This document shows, one piece after another, positions 50,801-60,260 of a stretch of 64,000 bases of DNA (within the stretch, counting starts at the first letter, position 1; each line of letters opens with the position of its first letter). The position numbers and the translations under genes were made by a program. The stretch comes from Cymbidium sinense (taxonomy: Eukaryota > Streptophyta > Magnoliopsida > Asparagales > Orchidaceae), in assembly GCA_021442155.1 (NCBI GenBank), contig CM038214.1, positions 56,948,514-57,012,513 of the forward strand, in the 5' to 3' direction. Below the pieces are notes generated by a model, which worked only from the letters and a program-made list of their open reading frames with translations, did no database searches and was not told the origin of the DNA.

Positions 50801-51360
50801 ACAAATTAAATCAATTTCAAAATGTAAAGCCCAACTGTAGGATAGTTTGAGATGCTTGATAGGTTTCCTAGCATTGTGGACATCTCCTACTTATCTTCCA
50901 TTTTGGCTTCGATAATAACTCCCTCTTTGATCAATCCCATTTATTCTTTCAAAAATGAACCAATAGATTAATAGTCTTATCCTATTGAAATCGTTGAAGA
51001 TAATGATCATTTATCATAATCGAGAGTTTTCCTAAGGAATCCCCATTCCTTAGGATGTAATTAACTATTGGGGCTTGCCCTTGTAGGGAACTTAATGAAC
51101 CCAGTTTAAAATAAACCCTATTTTACTTTTCATGTAAAGTAGGGGAAGAATCTTTAGTACATATGCAGTTCCATCATCCTTAGGAGTCCTTATTGAGGTG
51201 ATTATGTCCATTAAATGGTAGTGACTTCTATCTCTCGAGATAGTACACTATTCTTTCATGACACCCGATCACCAATAAGTACATCTATGATCTCATGGCA
51301 TCCCAAAAGATGAATTTATATATTCTTGCCCTCTCTTTCTCCTCACCAATAGATTTGAAA
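47880..51360 (+). mobile_element. LTR-like unit U1 (longest, most diverged copy)
   Basis: Colinear with U2 and U3 over about 2.7 kb. Shared landmarks, in order, are AAGTCACCACTTCTAG (49267), GTATAAGGGTAGAGCTCGGC (about 49866), the hairpin CTATTTTACTTTTCATGTAAAGTAGGGG (about 51118) and CCCGATCACCAATAAGTAC (51268). The first 650 bases align to U0. It ends with AAAGGTGACTCTAG at about 51358, possibly a decayed primer-binding site, just before U2 begins. No open frame of note. Probably an old LTR of the same family as U2 and U3. Confidence 0.65.
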
Positions 51361-51389
51361 GGTGACTCTAGAAATATTTCACCACAAGG

Positions 51390-54029
51390 TCATTTGATTA
51401 CCTCACTTTTTATGGTTAACAATAACATGTACTTGTTTAATTTCATCCCTATATATTTTTGCATAAGAATTTAGATAGAGCCTTAAATTAATATGATAAA
51501 ATAATTCAATTTTAGGGGAAATATAAAGCTTCAAATGTACATACTCACATCCATCATTCAACTGTGCTAAAACATATTGTATGTGTAGGTATACTTCAGA
51601 ATTAATCATATTCATCCTACATGTGATGGAAAGGAATGATTTAGCATGTGTCATGTGATAGTATTTTAATTAGATTAATCTTAAGAAGCCTTTCACATTG
51701 AATATAATTATTTAAAGAGAACGTAAACTTAGGATTAATCTAAAATGTGTAATCCATTCACTTAATAGAATTAAATCAAATTAACATGCTTTAGAAAGTG
51801 GTTTATGATAGGGATGAAAGAGGGCAGCCTCTTTTCTTCTATTTAGAACACTTAGTTACTAAGTGTAGTTCATATGTAACGAAAGAAATCACAAATTAAA
51901 ACTTGCAATCAATTGAAGCACATGAAGAGAAACCACGCTTTAATCTTTCTACACTTAGAAAATCTTAACTCTAAAGCCTAGTTAGAACATACCACACAAG
52001 CCTTAATACACACATATTAGATTAAGTCACCACTTCTAGCCTTATGTTAGGATGGTGCATGGTGTGATGTATATATTATTTTATGATGTATTATTTTAGA
52101 TAAGAAGTTAGGGTGTATGTTTCATAGACTGGATGGCAGACCGTGATTAGCCTAATCATATTTTCTGCAAGAGATTATGTTTAAGAGACCACTTAAAAAT
52201 AAATATAAATACTCTCTTTTCAGATTGCTTAAGCCCCTAAGCATAATAGTTAGGAAAGGTGGGCTTAGTTACCCATGTGCAGGTGCTAAGTCTAGATAAT
52301 AATATGCTTGGGTTTTATGTTTAGCTAACACTTGTCTTCCAAGTAGTGTTATTTACTTTTCCTATTTTTAATATAATTTTGCATTTGGAATTAGGATTAG
52401 TGCTATGGGGATAAAGATGAGCATCGACTAGAAGGCTTTGTCCTAGGAGGATGCCTTTCCTTTAAAGGAGAAAACCAATTCAAAGGAGGAAGAGACATCA
52501 AGGCATGAAGACTTGAAGACCCCCCCCCATAGCATTTATCATTTGTAAATTGCAAATTATTCTATTATGTATCGAGTTGTATAAGGGTAGAGCTTGGCTA
52601 CCCATTTTTCTTTTCGGTTGATGACCTGACGGCCCTGTTATTCTTTTGCATTACCTATAAAAATTATTTGATGTTGTGTTTAAAGTGTGCAATTAGGATG
52701 ACTTTCTTTTCTTAGTTTTTTTTATATGCTTGATGTTTGAATGTGTGGCTGAATGCGATCAAGCTCTTAGAAAAAAATAACTTTTACCCAACTATAACTC
52801 ATAACTAAAGTTCTAAATATTCATAACCTCACATAAAACTAGGATATAAATCAAAATTATTAAAAGATTTAGTAATCCCTTACGAATGTTGAATGGCCAA
52901 CAACATGCACATCATATTATTTCACTCTTAAAATAGTGGATTTCCATTTTGCACGATAGGGAATGCTTGACTGAGGGTATCCCTTGCATTGAAAACACCC
53001 ATTTCTTGATTTAGCCAACAACCTTATTTCATCAAGCATGTAGGCATCAAAATCCAAAGCATTTGTCAAAATGAAGTGTTAAAATAAATGAAATATAAAA
53101 GGATTTTGCACTAGACTAAGTCATATGCTCATACCACTCATGCTCTAGTCTCTTAGGTAGTGGGTTTAAGGACTTTAGTTTCTATCAAATTAAATAACAT
53201 CCTAACTAATCTTGCAAATCATATGATCAAACTTCATGGATTTAAAGCATAGGAGGTTAGCTAGCCACTTTAGGCATGAGTCTAGTAGGCAGTTCATCCT
53301 CTCTATGGAGTTAAACCATATACCCATTTTCACTTAGATTTAGGTCATGCTTTGGCTTATGCTAAAGCTCCTTAGATTTAGGATCCAAGGTGGTTGTTTC
53401 TTTTGGCTACAAGCATAATTCCTCACCTCTTAGACATCTCCACAATCTTGTGTTGTTGCATTACAAGTCCAAGCTTTCTAATAAAATATCAACTTTAATA
53501 TAATTGTCCTTCCCTTTAATTTCGAAATTATAAAGCACAATTATAGGATAGGTTCAAATTCTCACTAGTTTTTTAATATCAAGAGCATTCGCTACTCATT
53601 TCCTTTGGCTTCGATAATAAGTCTTCTCCTTGAGTTTTCCCACTTGATTTTCTAATTCAACTAATCCTTTGATAATCTGGCCTTGAAATTTTTGAAGACT
53701 TTAATTGCTACTTTAATTGAGAGTATTCTTATGGTATTCACATCCATTAGGATGTAATTAACTATGTATGCTTGCCTCCATAGGAAGTTAAAGAACCCAA
53801 CTTAATATAAACCCTACTTTACTTTTTCATGTAAAGTAGGGGAAAGACCTCTAGTACATTCGAAGACCCATCATGCCTTTGAGTCCTTATCAGGTGATTA
53901 GGTCCATTATATGGTAATGATTTCTATCTTTGAAGATAGTGCATCATTCCTTAATGTCATACCCGATCATTTCAATAAGTACCTCCTATGATCTACGTGG
54001 TGTCCCACATCTTAAAAATAAATACCACA
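51390..54029 (+). mobile_element. LTR-like unit U2 (putative 5' LTR)
   Basis: About 2.64 kb, a direct repeat of U3 (57026-59628). Both start with a TNATTANCTCACTT-like word and share CATGYACTTGTTTAATTTC, CCACTTMTAGCCTTATGTTAGG and CTACTTTACTTTTTCATGTAAAGTAG. Both end with ATCTACGTGGTGTCCCACATC followed by ACCACA. The CA end, followed seven bases later by a primer-like site, suits the 3' edge of a 5' LTR. The 5' edge is uncertain because U1 abuts it. No protein is encoded. Confidence 0.7.
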
Positions 54030-54035
54030 GATTTT

Positions 54036-54056
54036 TCTAGCAACTCCTCTGGGGAG
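54036..54056 (+). other. Putative primer-binding site after U2
   Basis: TTCTAGCAACTCCTCTGGGGA resembles the TGGCGACTCCGCTGGGGA type of site that I remember from Tat-lineage Ty3/gypsy elements of plants, where a tRNA primes reverse transcription. It differs at several bases. The position just inside the end of U2 is what the model requires. Confidence 0.55.
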
Positions 54057-54199
54057 GGTTCCTCTCTCCATCTTTGGTAGTAATTATTGTCCCCAAACAT
54101 CGATAGTGGACTTATATTTTATATGTGTCCAAGACTATCTTTTTTTTCATTGACACTTAGCCTATTTCATCCTAAGGTTAAGCTAGCTAACATTATTTA

Positions 54200-54235
54200 G
54201 GTTTTAAGACCTCACTCCATGTAGGTCTTAAAACC
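54200..54235 (+). other. Perfect 13-bp stem-loop in the element leader
   Basis: GGTTTTAAGACCT (54200-54212), a 10-base loop, and AGGTCTTAAAACC (54223-54235) are perfectly complementary. It lies about 145 bases downstream of the putative primer site, where LTR retroelements often carry dimerisation or packaging structures. The function is inferred only. Confidence 0.6.
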
Positions 54236-54546
54236 ACTATTGGGTCCCCACAAAATAAATTTTAATTAACTAAAGGAGATGACTAAATATTTTTAACAAC
54301 TTTACCAATCTCTTGGTGAGGCAAGGTTCATTTCATACTTAAGAAAATAAACTCTTTGCAAAAAAATATATACTTTCAAAAGTACTTCTCAAATTAAAAT
54401 TCACATGATAAAAGATTTGCATTTAAAGATAAGTAAACCTCATGAACAATATCCATGATTGTTGCATGGAGGTTCTTTTCAAAATTTAAAATCAAATAAT
54501 TTTAAAATCCTTTTTAAGAAAGCACATATTTCAAAATAGTAATCTC

Positions 54547-56455
54547 CATTCAACACACCTAAGCTTGTTGAATGAAGATTTTATTTTCAAACAAGATCGT
54601 GAAATAAAATTGAAATTTCATTTAGCACATCCTACATGTGCTATGAATTCTCTTTCAAAAGCAACATCACACACAAATATCCCAACTTTGAAAATCAAAA
54701 AGAAAAACATAATTGATTTCCATGTAATATCTAAATTTGTTAAATGGAAATCCCTTTTTCAAAATCATTAAAAAATAAAACACATTTGAATTCCATTTGA
54801 CGTAACCAAATTTGTCAAATGAGAATTCCCTTTTTCAAAATCAAAATCAAATTGGACTATACTTAACATGCCCACATTTTCTAAGTAGAGTTCCCTTTTA
54901 AAATCACAAATAAATCAAAACACTTGAACTCCATTTGTCATACCCAAATTTGTCAAACGAGAGTCCCACCTTTTCAAAATTCAAATCAAATTGAACTTTA
55001 TTTAACATACCACAAAATAAAAGATCTCCTCCTTCAAAATAAAACAAAACAAACTCGTCAAACACACTTGAGCCCTACTTAACATACCATATTTGTTAAG
55101 TAAGGGTCTCAATTTACAAAATCAAATCAAAATACATCAAACACATTGGGCTTCACTTAGCATACCTAAATTTGCTAAGTAAGGATCCCATTTTCAAATC
55201 GAATTCAACAAATCAAACACATGACACACATCATCACAAACAATAAAATGCTTGCAAAATTGTTTTCAAACATGCACTTGAATCTTATTTAGCATACATA
55301 AATGCTAAGTGAGGATTCCAAAATCAAATCTAGTACAAATTCAAATGACCTTCTATTTAACATACCCAAATTTTTTAAATGAGGGTTCCAAACATAAAAT
55401 CAAATTCAAATGTGAACCAATTGAAGCATCAATTAAGAGCCTCTCCAAAACATTTGAACCCATTCAACATAGCCAAATTTATTGAATGTGGGTTTTAAAT
55501 CTAAATCAAATTCAAAGTCTCTCCTCCAAAAAAAACAAAATCATAATCTCTCCAATATTTGAACACCATTTAGCATACCTAAGTTTGTTAAATGAGGGTT
55601 CCAATTCAACAATCAAATCAAGTTAACAAGTAAACAACATTCAAGTGAAGGTCTAATATGGTTCTCTTCTAGCAAGGTAGAGAGCCTTCACGACCATCAG
55701 AGATGAGGTGGCGTGCAAGAAGCCACTTCTTCAGACCTGAGTTCCCTTTTAAAATCACAAATAAATCAAAACACTTGAACTCCATTTGTCATACCCAAAT
55801 TTGTCAAACGAGAGTCCCACCTTTTCAAAATTCAAATCAAATTGAACTTTATTTAACATACCACATTTGTTATATAAAAGTTCTCGTCCTTCAAAATAAA
55901 ATAAAACAAACTCATCAAACACACTTGAGCCCTACGTAACATACCATATTTGTTAAGTAAGGGTCTCAATTTACAAAATTAAATCAAAATACATCAAACA
56001 CATTGGGCTTCACTTAGCATACCTAAATTTGCTAAGTAAGGATCCCATTTTCAAATCAATTCAACAAATCAAACACATGACACACATTATCGCAAACAAT
56101 AAAAATTCTTTCAAAATTGTTTCCAAACATGCACTTGAATCTTATTTAGCATACATAAATCTGCTAAGTGAGGATTCCAAAATCAAATCCAGTACAAATT
56201 CAATTGACCTTCTATTTAACATACCTAAATTTTTTAAAAGAGGATTCCAAACATAAAGTATAATTCAAATGTGAACCAATTGATGCATCAATTAAGAGCC
56301 TCTCCAAAACATTTGAACCCCATTCAACATAGCCAAATTTATTGAATGTGGGTTTTAAATTTAAATCAAATTCAAAGTCTCTCCTTGAAAAAAAACAAAA
56401 TCATAATCTCTCCAATATTTGAACACCATTTAGCATACATAAATTTGTTAAATGA
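54547..56455. repeat. Array of short imperfect palindromes (hairpins)
   Basis: Roughly every 70-100 bases there is a unit of the shape arm, ATACC(C/T)AAAT-like spacer, complementary arm, GAGGGTTCC-like tail. Examples are CATTCAACA/TGTTGAATG at 54547-54574, TAGCACAT/ATGTGCTA at 54623-54643, CATTTGAC/GTCAAATG at 54794-54821, TACTTAACA/TGTTAAGTA at 55076-55102 and ACTTAGCA/TGCTAAGT at 55155-55180. The arm sequences differ between units, yet pairing is kept in most. Some units (for example CATTTGTCA/TGTCAAACG) pair poorly. Confidence 0.75.
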
Positions 56456-56630
56456 GGGTTCCAATTCAACAATCAAATCAAGTTAACAATTGAAGTCAAC
56501 AACATTCAAGGTCTAATATGGTTCTCTTTCTAGCAAGGTAGAGAGTCTAGCCTTCATGACCATCAGCAGAGATGAGGTGGCAGGCAAGAAGCCACTTCTT
56601 CAGTTTAACCTACAGTCTGATTCTGAGTTT
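54890..56630 (+). repeat. 851-bp tandem duplication
   Basis: The unit starting GTTCCCTTTTAAAATCACAA at 54890 restarts at 55741, an offset of 851 bases. The first roughly 110 bases of the two copies look identical. Later parts differ by scattered substitutions and small indels. Both copies end with GCAAGAAGCCACTTCTTCAG (55717 and 56583). The duplication includes several hairpin units. The high identity suggests it is younger than the divergence between U2 and U3. Confidence 0.88.
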
Positions 56631-57025
56631 CCCTAACAAAAGGAGAAAGTCCATAATTGTTCATTCAAGAGCCAAGAATAAGATCAATAAGGATTTTTGA
56701 GTATGTATTATCCATTCTAGATAAGTCTGACTCAAACGATTTGAATCCTAAATCCCAAAATGACAATCACAATAACGATCGTAATAAAAATAAAATAGAC
56801 TTAATTATTTAAGGATTCCAACTTGGGTAGAGATAGCCCCATTCTAAACTTTTGTGGTGTCACTGTTAGCAAAGAGTTAGAATCATCAGATTTAATAGAA
56901 GAAATTTTGGGAACCATAAAAGAGTAGGTAGGCATCAATTCTACCTCTCTTTTAGATGATATCACAGAAGCCAATTATTGTGGTAGTAGTGTCCTACCAC
57001 TTTGATCAAGACTATAGGAAGATAA

Positions 57026-59628
57026 TTATCTCACTTCCCTAAGTTAAATGACATGCACTTGTTTAATTTCATCCCTATATATTTTTGCATAAGAATTTAG
57101 ATAATGTTTTAAATTAATATGATAAAATAATTCAATCAGAGGGAAAATAAAAAGCTTCAAATGTACATACTCACATCCATCATTCAAGTGTGCTAAAATA
57201 TATTGTATGTGTAGGTATACTTTAGACTTAATCATATGCATATTACATGTGATGGAAAAGAATGATTTAGCATGTGTCATGTGATAGTATTTCTATTAAA
57301 TTAATCTTGAGAAGCCTTTCACATTCAATAAAATTATTAAAGACAACCTAAACTTAGGATTAATCTAAAATGTGTAATAATCCATTCACTAAAGAGAACT
57401 AAATCAAATTAACATGCTTTAGAAAGTGGTTTAAGGTAGATGAAAGGGGAAACCTCTTCTCTCTCTTACAACACTTAGTTGCTATGTGTAGGTCATATGA
57501 AACAAAAAAAAATACAAATTAAAACATGCAAATCAATTAAGCACTTGAAGTAAAACCACCCTTTAAGTTGAATCTTTCTACACTTAGATAATCTTAACTC
57601 TAAAGCATAGTTAGGACATACCACATAAGTCTTAATACACAGACATTAGATTAAGTCACCACTTATAGCCTTATGTTAGGATGGTGCATGGTGTATGTTT
57701 GTTTTGTGATGTATTAATTTAAATTGGATGTTAGTGTGTATGTTTCATAGAGTGAATGGTAGGCCGATTAGCCTAATCATATTTAGTACTGGATTATGCT
57801 TATGTAGTAAGTAATTAATTCTCTCTTTGAAGGTTGCTTAAGTCCCTAAGCATAATCCAAGTTAGGATAGTTGGGCTTGGTACCTATATGCAAGGTGCTA
57901 AGTCCAAATTATATATATAACTACTTTTGTAGTTTATGTGTTTAGCTAACACTTATCTTGTAGGTGTTGTTAGATTTACTTTTCCTATTTTAAGGTATTT
58001 TTTCATTAGAAATTAGGATTAGTGCTACTGGGGATAAGGATGAGCATTGGCTAGAAGGCTTTTTATCCCGGGAGGCCATGTGATTCCTTTGAAGTGGAGA
58101 AATCAAATCAAAGAAGGAGGATGATATATGAAGGCATGAAGACTTGAAGACCCCCCAAAAAGATTTATCATTTTAAATTGCAATTTATTCTTTTAAAAAA
58201 ATTGGCCTATTATTCTTTTATGTTAGGCATAAAAATTATTATTCTTTTTTATCTTGTAAAGTGTTCAATTAGGATGGCATGCTTTTCTTATATGTTTGTT
58301 GTTTGAATGTGTGGCCTGGAATGCGATTAGGCTCTTAGAAAAAAAATTTCCTTTCTACCCACCTACAACTCATACTAAAGTTTTAAATAATTTATAACCT
58401 CACATAAAGCCTAGGATATAAATCAAGATAATTAAAAGAATTAGCAACCCCTTAGCTAAATGCTGAATGACCAATAACTTGCACATCATACTATTTTGTT
58501 CTTGAAAATAGATAATTTCCATCCTTGCACGATAGTGGAATTCTTGACCTGTGAGTATGGCATCACCCAATATCTTATGTTGGAAAATACCCCTTTCTTG
58601 TTGATTTAGCTAACAACCTTATTTCATCAAGCATTTAAGCATCAAAACCCAAAGCCTATGTTAAAATGAACTGAAAATAAATAAAATTTGAAAAGATTTT
58701 GCACTAGACTAAGTCATATGCTCCTACCACTCATGCTCAAGTCACTTAGGGAGTGGGTTTAAATACTTTAGTTTATTTCTAATTAAACAACAACCTAACT
58801 AATCTTGCAAAACATATGACCAAACTTCATGGATTTAAAGCATAAGAGGAGTTAGTTGACAACTAGTCCAGGCAGATGTAAGTACAGCAGTCGGGTGGTT
58901 TATCCTCTTTTATGGAGTTAAACCATAAGACTATTTTTGCTTAGATTTAGGTTGCACTTTGGCTTATGCTAAAGCTCCCTAGATTTAAGATCTGAGGTAT
59001 TATTTTTTTTAGGCTACAAGCATAAGTCCTCACCTCAGTATCTCCACAATCTTGTGTTGTTGGATTATAAGTCCTAGCTTTCTAATGAAATGTCAACTTT
59101 AACAAAATTGATCTTCTCTTTTATTTCAAAATTATAAAGCCCATTTATAGGATAGGTTGAAATGTTAACTAGGTTTCCTAGTATCAAGAGCATTCTACTG
59201 CTTTCCTTTGGCTTTGATAATAAGTCTTCTCCATGAGTTTTCCCATTTTATTTTCTAACACAACTAGTCCTTTGATAGTCTAGCCTTGAAATGTTACTTT
59301 AATTGCTACTTTAATAAAGAGTATGCTTAATGGTTTACATCCCTCAGGATGCAATTAACTATGGAGGCTTACCTTCATAGGGAACTTAATAAACTTGGCT
59401 TAATATAAACCCTACTTTACTTTTTCATGTAAAGTAGGGGAAAGAACTCTAGTAAATTCGAAGAGCCATCATGCATTAGGAGTCATTATTAGGTGATTAG
59501 GTCCATTATAGGGTTATGATTTCTATCTTTTTAGATAGTGCATCTTGCCTTAATGTCGTACCTGATCATTTCAATAAGTGCCCATTAAGATCTACGTGGT
59601 GTCCCACATCTCAAAAATAAACACCACA
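57026..59628 (+). mobile_element. LTR-like unit U3 (putative 3' LTR)
   Basis: About 2.6 kb, colinear with U2 from end to end, with many substitutions and small deletions. For example, the GTATAAGGGTAGAGC block seen in U1 and U2 is missing near 58190. It ends ...AAATAAACACCACA at 59628. The GR-RBP copy 6 3'UTR starts at the next bases. The divergence from U2 implies an old insertion. No protein is encoded. Confidence 0.7.
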
Positions 59629-60058
59629 CACACCAAGTTTTCTAAGACATAAGCAACTACAAAGGTAAAACAAAAGCATGAACAGAGCAAGTCAAAAATC
59701 CTAGATAACTAGAACCATCTCTACTTTAAAGACACAGTTCCATAAATAGTAGATCAGATCGACCGTTCTTTAGTTTCTCTAGTTCCCACCATAACCACCC
59801 CGGCCTCTCAAGTAGTGAGATCCACCATCATATCCCTGATCTCTTCCTCTGCCACCACTACGGTTGTAACCCCCATCACTCTTCCCGATTCCATAACCAC
59901 CACTACTCCGACCACCACCTCCATAGTACCTCACCTAGATCCCCCACCACCATCTGATCGTTGCTCTCCCTTCGCTTTGCCTTTGCCTCCGCTACAAAAT
60001 CTAGACTAAGCCTGGTTGACAATGATGTTCCTGCCATCAAGGTTCTACCCAATCTTAA
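59629..60058 (-). pseudogene. GR-RBP 3' fragment, copy 6
   Basis: Starts on the minus strand at the shared breakpoint (CCTTAAGATTGGG), then a TAG, N-L-D-G-R-N-I-I-V-N-Q-A, another TAG and S-R-F. The glycine-rich tail and about 180 bases of 3'UTR end at CACCAAGTTTTCTA (complement), where U3 begins. The distal 3'UTR and A-run found in copies 2, 4 and 5 are missing, so the LTR block removed or displaced them. The codon that is TAG in copies 2 and 3 is CAG here. Non-functional. Confidence 0.82.
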
Positions 60059-60251
60059 GGTTTTGGTTTAGGTTTATTAGGTTTTAGGGTTTAGGTTTAT
60101 TTTTTAATTTATTTAGTTACTTTAGGTTTAGGTTTAGGGTTTGGGGTCTTCGATTAGGGTTTAGGGTTTAGGGTTTTAAGTTTTATGCTTCCAGGGTTTA
60201 GGGTTTAGGGTTTAAAGTTTAGTGTTTAGGCTTTAGGGTTTAAGGTTAATA
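60059..60251 (-). repeat. Telomere-like tract between GR-RBP copy 6 and LINE D
   Basis: Degenerate TTTAGGG on the plus strand with several near-perfect units at about 60140-60245. It begins directly at the GR-RBP breakpoint and ends at the T9 run of LINE D. Confidence 0.92.
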
Positions 60252-60260
60252 TTTTTTTTT

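Larger units (their letters stand above)
54030..57025 (+). mobile_element. Non-coding interior of a non-autonomous LTR element
   Basis: The 3.0 kb between U2 and U3 contain no gag, protease, RT, RNase H or integrase trace in any frame. They hold a leader with a 13-bp stem, an array of short hairpins (54547-56455), an 851-bp tandem duplication (54890-56630) and about 390 bases before U3 without clear motif. A convincing polypurine tract is not visible. Coding-free interiors with long LTRs are known as LARD-type derivatives; that label is an inference here. Confidence 0.6.

Noticed and set aside
43471..59628. CRISPR-like array, because of regularly spaced repeats
   Set aside because: The units vary in arm sequence and spacing, the context is a plant nuclear genome, and there are no cas genes.
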